A program made the translations under genes and the position numbers. The notes beneath the pieces were generated by a model. The model saw nothing but the letters and a program-made list of their open reading frames with translations. It was not told where the DNA came from and made no database searches. DNA of 17,537 nucleotides from Gammaproteobacteria bacterium UBA2955 (GTDB lineage Bacteria > Pseudomonadota > Gammaproteobacteria > Pseudomonadales > Azotimanducaceae). The stretch covers positions 1 to 17,537 of the forward strand of contig DEBN01000126.1 in NCBI GenBank assembly GCA_002348825.1. Reading direction: 5' to 3'. Below, one piece after another: positions 7,249 to 13,783 of this stretch (position 1 is its first letter; every line of letters starts with the position of its first letter).

Positions 7249-10110
7249 CTAGCGCTCCTCGGCCCTTAACTTTCGTGGCGCAATCCCTTTGTCGGACAAC
7301 AGCGCGTCCAGCGTCATACCGATGTCCTTGGTGAAACTTATTTCAATCCGCAATGCCCACACATGGCTTAAGTCTTGGTCAAGTTCGCGCAATTTCACTG
7401 CATCTTTTTCTGTACAAACCACTGGCAGACCGTCTGAAAACATTACTTCTGAGCCGGAGTAGTCGTGATGATCGGCGTATTCGTGTAAGTCCGCAGACAC
7501 TCCGAGCGCTTGTAACGTCTCTAAGAACCGATTTGGATTACCAATGCCACAAAGTGCGTGCACTAATCTATGCTCACGCACAAACTCGTCGATCGAAAGC
7601 CGCGTATTGTTGCTTAGATTGACGAAGTCGAGAGCTCGAGCTTGCATTACGATTTCATTATCTCGCAGACTACTTGCGCATCCATTACTGACAACCCAAT
7701 CAACGCTCTCGAGCCGTAACCGAGGCTCTCTTAATGGACCAGCAGGTAATAGACGACCATTACCGAGACCACGAGCGCCGTCTACGACCGCAATTTCAAT
7801 ATCTCGCTCCATAGCGTAATGCTGCAAACCGTCATCACTCACAACCACATCGCAGCCATCTTGGATGAGCATCGCCACCGCCTTAGGTCGATCTGCAGCC
7901 ACCGCTACCGGACATAGGAGCCGGCGGCGCATCAGTACCGCCTCATCACCATAGGTCGCCGCGCCACCATCGACAGGCACCAACGAACCTGTCCGACTCG
8001 CTTTACCCCTGTACCCGCGCATAGCGACCCCAGGGATAAAGCCTCGTTGCTTTAACTGCTCAACAAGCCAGATAACCATCGGTGTTTTGCCGGTGCCTCC
8101 TGCGGTTATGTTGCCTACAACAATGACGGGTGCTGCAGCACGGCCAGTAGATGCAGCGCGCCGCTGTTGCGACCTCTTGACGCGATCGGCGACAACACCA
8201 TACAGCCAGGACAAAGGCAGCAGCACTAGGGGCCAGCGCGCGCCGCTGTACCAGGCAGCGGTTAAGACGGACGCGGAACGTGTTGCGTAATCGCCCATAA
8301 ACGGCATCCCCTGAGATCTAGATGCTGGCGCTGCCGTTTCTATCTCAGGGTCTAATGCCTGATTTTCTTCTGGCGTTTCTTGAAATTGGGCAGCGTGAAG
8401 ACTCGCGTACTGCGCGCCCGAATCGAGCAGCTGCTGATGCGTACCCTCTTCCACGATTCGGCCACGTTCAAGCACCACAATCCTATCCGCCGACTCGATC
8501 GTTGAGAGTCGGTGGGCGATCACCAATGTCGTGCGGCCCTGCATCACCTCTACCAACGCGGCTTGTATATGCTTCTCTGATTCATTATCGAGTGCAGAGG
8601 TGGCTTCATCCATAATCAGCACCGGCGCATCTTTCAACAAGGCTCTGGCAATGGCGATTCTTTGGCGCTGCCCTCCCGACAGCAATACGCCATCGTCACC
8701 AACCATGGTGTCTAACCCTTGAGGCAAAGCCGCTATAAATTCATCCGCATGGGCGCGTTGGATGGCCAGCAAAAGATCGGCCTCATCCACACCGGCCAAA
8801 TCCCCATAAGCGATATTGTTGCGAAGCGTGTCGTTAAAAAGCGTTACTTGCTGGGTAACCAAAGCAATCTGCTGTCGCAAACAGGCGAGCTGCAGATCGT
8901 TTATATTGCAGCCGTCAAGACTTATAGAACCTCTATGCACGTCGTAGAAGCGAGGCAACAAACTGGCCAAGGTAGACTTGCCACTGCCCGAACGTCCGAC
9001 GAGTGCCACCTTCTGCCCCGCCGCAATGTCTAAATTAATCTCTCGCAATACATCGGGGCCGTCGTCTTGATAGCGGAAGCTTACGTTTTCGATATGCAAC
9101 CTGCCGTCAGCTCGGGCAATCGTCTGCGATCCGCTGTCGCACTCCACCCCCGCATCAAGTTGTGCAAAGACATCCTCAGCTGCCGCAATACCGCGCTGCA
9201 GCTTTGCGTTAATTTCCGAAAGTTTTCGAATCGGCCGGCCTAGCATGCCCGCCCAACTCAGGAACATCACGGCTTCGCCACCGCTCAACGAACCGCCCAC
9301 ATCTGGTCTATAGAGCAGCAAAATCAACGAGCACAATGCCACAGCTATAATCGTTTCATTCAACTGAGAGCTGAAAACGCGCGTCATCGCCATCTTTAAA
9401 TTCTGCTGACGATTAACTTTACTCGCCCGATCGAAGCGGCCCTGTTCGTAACGCTCACCGCCAAAGGTCTTGACGACCTTAAAGCCGTTTACGGCCTCGG
9501 AGACGACATGGGTGACGTCACCCATTGAATTTTGAATGCGCTTGGCAATACGGCGAAATCGGCCACTGGCAAACACCACAACCAGCGCCAAAAGCGGCGC
9601 TGAGGCAATAAAGATAAGAGTTAAGCGCCAATTCAGCGCCAACATAAAGCCAACGATCACAATAACTTTGAGGCCATCTTGAACCACCGCACGAATTGCG
9701 TCAGTGCTTGTGTCGCGAAGTTGAGTGACGGTAAAAGTAATGCGCGAAACGATATGGCCCTGTGCATTCGCGTCGAAATAGTTATTCGGTAAACGCATTA
9801 ACTGGTCGAAGAGTTGCTGCCGTAGGTTGAACACCATATTGAAGGAGACCTTAGCCATTACGCTTTCTCCAATCACGGTACCTACCGCGCGCAGCCCTGC
9901 CGCCGCCGCCATCATTAATGGGATCGTAGCGGCGGCTCTGGCTGCTTCATTGTCCCATTCATCAATTAAATTGCCGAACAACCGAACAAAATATCCCTCT
10001 GCGCCAGCCGCCAACAAAAATCCAACCACGGAAATCGCAAACAAAAACCAATAAGGTGCCAAATAACTCAGCAAACGCTTGTATGTATCCCAATCGGAAG
10101 AATTGGCCAT
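7249..10110 (-). CDS. MsbA-LpxK fusion: lipid A flippase joined to tetraacyldisaccharide 4'-kinase
   Basis: One uninterrupted 953-codon frame encodes two normally separate lipid A proteins. Residues 1 to about 577 are MsbA: a six-helix ABC exporter domain (about 15-310), then an ATPase domain with Walker A GRSGSGKST (372-380), Q-loop Q420, LSGGQ (477-481), Walker B LIMDEA (498-503) and H533. It flips core-lipid A across the inner membrane. A Glu/Ala/Pro-rich linker of about 25 residues follows. From about 602 the protein is LpxK: an N-terminal membrane-associated helix (PLSWLYGVV, 632-640), P-loop AGGTGKT (670-676), DDGLQH (759-764), GNGRLLPAGPLREP (783-796), ADHHDYS (879-885) and EKDAVK (901-906). 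LpxK phosphorylates the 4' position of the lipid A precursor at the cytoplasmic face. I checked the junction codons by eye and found no stop. An assembly indel joining two genes cannot be excluded. Confidence 0.9.
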   Translation of the reverse strand: MANSSDWDTYKRLLSYLAPYWFLFAISVVGFLLAAGAEGYFVRLFGNLIDEWDNEAARAAATIPLMMAAAAGLRAVGTVIGESVMAKVSFNMVFNLRQQLFDQLMRLPNNYFDANAQGHIVSRITFTVTQLRDTSTDAIRAVVQDGLKVIVIVGFMLALNWRLTLIFIASAPLLALVVVFASGRFRRIAKRIQNSMGDVTHVVSEAVNGFKVVKTFGGERYEQGRFDRASKVNRQQNLKMAMTRVFSSQLNETIIAVALCSLILLLYRPDVGGSLSGGEAVMFLSWAGMLGRPIRKLSEINAKLQRGIAAAEDVFAQLDAGVECDSGSQTIARADGRLHIENVSFRYQDDGPDVLREINLDIAAGQKVALVGRSGSGKSTLASLLPRFYDVHRGSISLDGCNINDLQLACLRQQIALVTQQVTLFNDTLRNNIAYGDLAGVDEADLLLAIQRAHADEFIAALPQGLDTMVGDDGVLLSGGQRQRIAIARALLKDAPVLIMDEATSALDNESEKHIQAALVEVMQGRTTLVIAHRLSTIESADRIVVLERGRIVEEGTHQQLLDSGAQYASLHAAQFQETPEENQALDPEIETAAPASRSQGMPFMGDYATRSASVLTAAWYSGARWPLVLLPLSWLYGVVADRVKRSQQRRAASTGRAAAPVIVVGNITAGGTGKTPMVIWLVEQLKQRGFIPGVAMRGYRGKASRTGSLVPVDGGAATYGDEAVLMRRRLLCPVAVAADRPKAVAMLIQDGCDVVVSDDGLQHYAMERDIEIAVVDGARGLGNGRLLPAGPLREPRLRLESVDWVVSNGCASSLRDNEIVMQARALDFVNLSNNTRLSIDEFVREHRLVHALCGIGNPNRFLETLQALGVSADLHEYADHHDYSGSEVMFSDGLPVVCTEKDAVKLRELDQDLSHVWALRIEISFTKDIGMTLDALLSDKGIAPRKLRAEER
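8296..8312 (-). promoter_or_regulatory. Possible internal ribosome binding site and start for free LpxK
   Basis: Within the fusion ORF, AGGGG (8312-8308) lies 9 bases upstream of the in-frame ATG at 8298-8296 (residue 605). Another in-frame ATG (8307-8305, residue 602) directly follows the AGGGG. Initiation at 605 would give a 349-residue LpxK, close to the usual 320-350. This looks like a start site kept from a separate lpxK gene, so both fused and free LpxK could be made. Translation from it is inference. Confidence 0.5.
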
Positions 10111-10120
10111 TACTACTTAT

Positions 10121-10543
10121 TCAATCTTTGCTAAGAGTATTCAAGCGCACGTCGCTGATACCTACCTGACGGCAGATATCCATTGCTTTGATTACGAATC
10201 GATAATCCGTGGCCTCATCGACGTCTAACCGAATCGAAGCTTTTTCGGCTGCGGCTTGGTCTAGTTTGCGCTTGAGGGCTTCAGCGAGCTCAGCTATTTC
10301 TACGTCACTCACTTTCTCGCCATCAAGCGAGAAATTCCCAGCAGCATCTATCGCCATGATTAATCGGTCATTGCTGGCATCTATACTGGCGCTACTCGAC
10401 TGCGGAAGTTGGATAGGGATTTCCCGGTTTACAACGAACGAAGTCGACACCATAAAAAAAATTAACAGCAAAAAAATCACATCGAGCAAGGGCGTTAGCT
10501 CTAACGCTGATTCATGACGACGGCGCCTCCTCACCATAGCCAT
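10121..10543 (-). CDS. exbD: ExbD/TolR-family biopolymer transport protein
   Basis: A 140-residue protein with a short basic cytoplasmic N-terminus (RRRRR), one membrane segment (LTPLLDVIFLLLIFFMV) carrying the conserved proton-carrying Asp in PLLDV, and a periplasmic domain. The frame is open to a GTG at 10564, but I chose ATG 10543 because it overlaps the exbB stop by one base (TGATG) and places GGAG and AGGG upstream. A second ATG two codons on (10537) is also possible. ExbD pairs with ExbB as a proton-driven motor. Next to lpxK and msbA this pair is a known gammaproteobacterial arrangement whose client is, as far as I know, not established. Ten bases separate it from the msbA-lpxK ORF. 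Confidence 0.92.
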   Translation of the reverse strand: MAMVRRRRRHESALELTPLLDVIFLLLIFFMVSTSFVVNREIPIQLPQSSSASIDASNDRLIMAIDAAGNFSLDGEKVSDVEIAELAEALKRKLDQAAAEKASIRLDVDEATDYRFVIKAMDICRQVGISDVRLNTLSKD

Positions 10544-11142
10544 CAGCCCTGGAGCTCCGCGCACAGCCGCACCCGCCAGCGCTGACTCGCCTCATCCAGC
10601 ATCACCAACAACGAGTCTACTTTGCGCAACAACAATCGATGAGCAACCAACGTTGGGATCGCAATTGATAGACCAGCGGCCGTAGTCACCAGAGCGGTAG
10701 AAATGCCGCCGGCGAGCGCTGCGGTCTCGCCGGACGCTGACACCACAGAGGTGAAGACGTCGATCATACCTACAACGGTACCCAAAATGCCCAATAGCGG
10801 ACTGATCAAAGCGATTATCCCCAAAGCCGTGAGATACGTTTCAAGATCATGGGCAACACTGGTCAGCGCCGCCTCTCGAGCGCCTTCCATTTCTGCTGCA
10901 TCCGCCTGCCCTAAAACTGCCAACACGGCACCCAGCGGAGAGTGCTGTAGCAGCTGTTCCCGAGAAGCCGAATCCTCCAGCAGCTGCTGCAACTGCGGCA
11001 ACGTCAACGCCAGCAGTTCGGGCGGCATAACCAGCTCCTCTCGCAACGACCAGTAACGCTCTAAACAAATTGCAGCAGCAACAACACTACAGCTTAGAAT
11101 CGGCAGCATTAACCATCCGCCCGCTACTATGAGATCAATCAC
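10543..11142 (-). CDS. exbB: ExbB/TolQ/MotA-family proton channel protein
   Basis: A 199-residue inner-membrane protein with three hydrophobic segments (about 8-25, 104-130 and 145-171), the TolQ/ExbB layout. The start is GTG at 11142, with GAGGG five bases upstream, giving the family N-terminus IDLIVAGGWLMLPI. The longer frame to 11223 runs into the neighbouring gene and lacks similarity. Segment 3 reads GGISTALVTTAAGLSIAIP; E. coli TolQ and ExbB have a conserved Glu where this has Ser-Thr, while the Thr-rich core is kept. With ExbD it should form a proton-driven complex. It overlaps exbD by one base and starts 28 bases after the D-threonine aldolase-like stop. Confidence 0.92.
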   Translation of the reverse strand: MIDLIVAGGWLMLPILSCSVVAAAICLERYWSLREELVMPPELLALTLPQLQQLLEDSASREQLLQHSPLGAVLAVLGQADAAEMEGAREAALTSVAHDLETYLTALGIIALISPLLGILGTVVGMIDVFTSVVSASGETAALAGGISTALVTTAAGLSIAIPTLVAHRLLLRKVDSLLVMLDEASQRWRVRLCAELQG

Positions 11143-11170
11143 GACAACCCTCGGCACCTTATAAGGATGG

Positions 11171-12343
11171 CTACCAACTGCACCCTCGCGCGCTGATCGG
11201 CCACACGCTGTGCACCAAACCATCCTCTTCTAACACCCAATAGTAGTCGTGCAAATTAACGGTCGGGTCACAGTGCGGTGCCGCGAACCTTAAAACCTGA
11301 CCGAGCTGCACTTCTTGTTGCCCGTCAGCCAGCAGCAGTACGCCATGCTCGTCACCAGCAAAACGATACTCAACGCCTGGCAAATCATCACAAACAGGAT
11401 TTACCGAGTCGGAGGCAAATGCCTTGTAGCCTCCGTCTACGGTGATTGTTTTTGATTGAGGCTGACTAATGGTACTGCAGGCAACGGTCAGAGCGAGCTC
11501 AAAATCTTCGAAACGGCTATCTCGCGCGCTCGCTAAAGCCCGATACTCTTCATCCATAAAAATATAGCTGCCCACCTGCACATCGGTTAGCCGCTCCACC
11601 GCAACATCGACATCGTAGGTGCCTGTGCCTCCGCCGGTGACAATATCGCAAGGGATACCACGCTCCTCCAAGGCCGCGAAAAATTCATCTAGTCGTGCCC
11701 AAGAAGCAAGAGACTTGTCGCGCCGCTTTGCATAGTCCTCTATGTGCATCAGATGACCGGCATAGTGCTGAATACCACGAAAGTCGAATCGATCATCAGT
11801 TGCTATGGCGTCAATCAGGCGCAGCATGGTCTCGACCTCCCGGGTTCCGGTTCTGCCCATTTTGAGGTCTATGTCAACCAGCAGCCCCAGCCGACTCTCT
11901 GCATCCAAAGCGTTTTGCAGTGCCGCCAATCCCTGATCGGAGTCGATCACCATAAGCAGTTGATGCTCGGGGTATTGTGCGAGCAGAGCATTCAGCGCTC
12001 GCGCCTTTGCGAAAGTGGCAATCGGCGACGTGATCAGCACAGATGGAATTCCTGCGGCCAACATAATCGCCGCTTCACTGATTTTCGCTGCACATACACC
12101 GGCAGCGCCCATATCCATTTGTAAGGCGGCAATCGTAGGGCACTTATGCGTCTTGCTGTGGGGACGAAAACCTTTGTCTGAACGCTGAAGATGATCGGCC
12201 ATTTTGCGCATATTGCGCTCCATAGCCCCACGCTCTAACACCAGTGCAGGTGTGGGCAAAGCCTCCAAGCCAATGGGCTGGGCCAAGCTCATCGGGGCAT
12301 TAGGACGCGCAGCGGCCTGACCAAGAGCGAATTCCATGGACAT
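11171..12343 (-). CDS. D-threonine aldolase/D-serine dehydratase-like PLP enzyme
   Basis: A 390-residue fold-type III PLP protein: an alanine-racemase-like barrel plus a C-terminal D-serine dehydratase-like domain. RPHSKTHK (60-67) carries the expected PLP lysine K64. The metal site HCD (H357, D359) in PHCDPTVNLHD matches the divalent-metal ligands of D-threonine aldolases and DSD1-type D-serine dehydratases. GGGTGTYD (237-244) fits phosphate binding. It would cleave D-threonine or other D-3-hydroxy amino acids to glycine plus an aldehyde, or deaminate D-serine; the sequence alone does not decide. The start ATG 12343 follows the galU stop by 3 bases, with AGGT about 5 bases before it. M18 (12292) is an alternative nearer the usual family N-terminus. 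It is probably cotranscribed with galU. Confidence 0.9.
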   Translation of the reverse strand: MSMEFALGQAAARPNAPMSLAQPIGLEALPTPALVLERGAMERNMRKMADHLQRSDKGFRPHSKTHKCPTIAALQMDMGAAGVCAAKISEAAIMLAAGIPSVLITSPIATFAKARALNALLAQYPEHQLLMVIDSDQGLAALQNALDAESRLGLLVDIDLKMGRTGTREVETMLRLIDAIATDDRFDFRGIQHYAGHLMHIEDYAKRRDKSLASWARLDEFFAALEERGIPCDIVTGGGTGTYDVDVAVERLTDVQVGSYIFMDEEYRALASARDSRFEDFELALTVACSTISQPQSKTITVDGGYKAFASDSVNPVCDDLPGVEYRFAGDEHGVLLLADGQQEVQLGQVLRFAAPHCDPTVNLHDYYWVLEEDGLVHSVWPISARGCSW

Positions 12344-12346
12344 CTA

Positions 12347-13174
12347 TTACCTGCCTAGTTGTTCGAAACAGTAATTGGTGGCTTCCACGAATCCGTCAAC
12401 GGTTCCGCAGTCAATACGACGGCCCCTAAATTTATAAGCAATGACCTCACCCTGTTGGGCCTGCTGCAATAGGGCATCGGTGATTTGAATTTCGCCATTA
12501 CGCCCGGCGGGAATGTTTTCGAGAATGTCGAAAATGTCGGGGGTCAGGACGTAGCGCCCGATGATGGCTAAATTACTCGGCGCTTGGTCACGGGCTGGTT
12601 TTTCCACCATATCCTTAACCTTTAACAGATCTTTATCTACCGCGTCTCCGGCGATCACCCCATAACGGTCCACCTGATCGACAGGGACTTCCTCGATGGC
12701 AATAATACTGCATCGATGCTGCTCATAAAGCGCTGACATTTGCGCCATCACACCGGGTTCGGTTGCCGGCGTTAGGCACAGATCGTCCGCCAAAATAACG
12801 CCGAAAGGCTCATCCCCGATGATTCGTCGTCCCGTTAGAATCGCATGCCCCAAGCCCAGCATCTGGCGTTGTCGAGTATACGAAAACGAACACTGTTCAA
12901 TCAGTTCGCGTATGCCTTCAAGAGCTGCCTCTTTGCCGCTTCCAGCAATAGAACTTTCTAGCTCTACATTAACGTCGAAATGATCCTCGATCGCGCGCTT
13001 GCCTCGTCCTGTAACAAAACAAATGTTTTTTAATCCAGCGTCGGCCGCCTCCTCCACCCCATACTGGATCAACGGCTTGTCCAATATCGGCAGCATTTCT
13101 TTCGGCATAGCTTTGGTTGCGGGCAGAAACCGCGTGCCGTACCCAGCTACCGGGAATAGACATTTTTTCAGCAC
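12347..13174 (-). CDS. galU: UTP-glucose-1-phosphate uridylyltransferase GalU
   Basis: A 275-residue nucleotidyltransferase, similar in length to Pseudomonas GalU. It makes UDP-glucose from UTP and glucose-1-phosphate for LPS core, exopolysaccharide and glycolipid synthesis. Motifs are GYGTRFLPATKAMPKEM (11-27), GLGHAI (107-112), LADD (128-131), DMVEKP (188-193, K192 catalytic region), GRYVL (206-210), GEIQITDAL (227-235) and DCGT (255-258). The start is GTG at 13174, giving (M)LKKCLFPVAGYGTRF, with GAG five bases upstream; no in-frame ATG fits. The stop is followed after 3 bases by the D-threonine aldolase-like start. Upstream lie 63 bases before the stop of the unknown SOS-linked ORF, without a convincing promoter. 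Confidence 0.96.
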   Translation of the reverse strand: MLKKCLFPVAGYGTRFLPATKAMPKEMLPILDKPLIQYGVEEAADAGLKNICFVTGRGKRAIEDHFDVNVELESSIAGSGKEAALEGIRELIEQCSFSYTRQRQMLGLGHAILTGRRIIGDEPFGVILADDLCLTPATEPGVMAQMSALYEQHRCSIIAIEEVPVDQVDRYGVIAGDAVDKDLLKVKDMVEKPARDQAPSNLAIIGRYVLTPDIFDILENIPAGRNGEIQITDALLQQAQQGEVIAYKFRGRRIDCGTVDGFVEATNYCFEQLGR

Positions 13175-13237
13175 ATTAACTCTGCCTTTGTTTGAGGAAG
13201 GGTTATGTTAGCTGGAATGCAGCGCGAGGTGTGATAC

Positions 13238-13738
13238 TTAACCGCCGGGTATCGGCTGACTGTTTGCATCATCACCGTCATGGTCTGCCAACTTTAACGC
13301 GGCCAACAAGTGCTGACAGATCAACACCCCAGTAGTTTTCCTCTGTCGATATGAGCATTTTTTTGCCGGCCCTCGCAACGATTCAGCCAAGTGCATCGCG
13401 GAATCAAGGTGTTCACGCACTGGGTCCGGGGACCTTGACAACCCTCCACGCTCGCCTTTGCTGCGCGACGTGTCGCCGCCTTGCGACGACTCCAAGTTGG
13501 CGCCCTTGCGGGGGCGTGTAGCCGCTACCGCGGGACCTCGAAGCTGCTGCAGCTGCTTTCGATCGACACCCTTCACCACCGGGCTATCTGTTTGATGCGA
13601 CTCGATAAAGAGAGGCAGCGTGATGCCAAGCGGGGTCTGTGACTCAGACGCGTTGGCGGGCAGTTGGATTTTTTCGACATCACAACAGTTATCCACTCTG
13701 TACTCTAGGAGCCAGTCTTGCTGTATTGGGTTATGCAT
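13238..13738 (-). CDS. Unrecognised protein, putatively LexA-regulated
   Basis: A 166-residue ORF from ATG 13738; a GTG two codons earlier (13744) is an alternative, and neither has a strong ribosome binding site. I recognise no family. No signal peptide or membrane segment is visible. The first about 70 residues look foldable (NPIQQDWLLEYRVDN near the start). The middle is rich in Arg, Lys, Gly and Ser and probably disordered, and the end is acidic (DHDGDD). LRGPA occurs twice, each followed within about 10 residues by a basic RxRK, suggesting a weak internal repeat. TLPLF in the N-terminal part loosely resembles a beta-clamp motif, too weak to rely on. A near-consensus LexA box ends 24 bases before the ATG. 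It fills most of the gap between clpB and galU on the same strand. It does not look like SulA, ImuA or UmuD. Confidence 0.55.
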   Translation of the reverse strand: MHNPIQQDWLLEYRVDNCCDVEKIQLPANASESQTPLGITLPLFIESHQTDSPVVKGVDRKQLQQLRGPAVAATRPRKGANLESSQGGDTSRSKGERGGLSRSPDPVREHLDSAMHLAESLRGPAKKCSYRQRKTTGVLICQHLLAALKLADHDGDDANSQPIPGG

Positions 13739-13761
13739 TTCCACGGTTACCAGTCTACTGC

Positions 13762-13781
13762 TACTGTATATTTATACAATA
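13762..13781 (-). promoter_or_regulatory. LexA (SOS) box
   Basis: The plus-strand 20-mer TACTGTATATTTATACAATA matches the E. coli LexA consensus TACTGTATATATATACAGTA at 18 of 20 positions. The CTGT half is perfect and the other half reads ACAA instead of ACAG. On the minus strand it overlaps a TATAAA -10-like hexamer (13776-13771), so LexA binding would block the promoter. The only gene downstream in that direction is the unknown ORF starting at 13738. It lies 3 bases past the clpB stop. No GC-rich stem is present, so a terminator is a poor alternative. Confidence 0.75.
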
Positions 13782-13783
13782 TT

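Noticed and set aside
11143..11223. 27-codon upstream extension of exbB
   Set aside because: It overlaps the D-threonine aldolase-like gene and lacks family similarity; GTG 11142 has GAGGG at good spacing.
13745..13783. Terminator for clpB in the AT-rich gap
   Set aside because: The inverted repeat is all A/T-rich with no GC stem and matches a LexA box far better.
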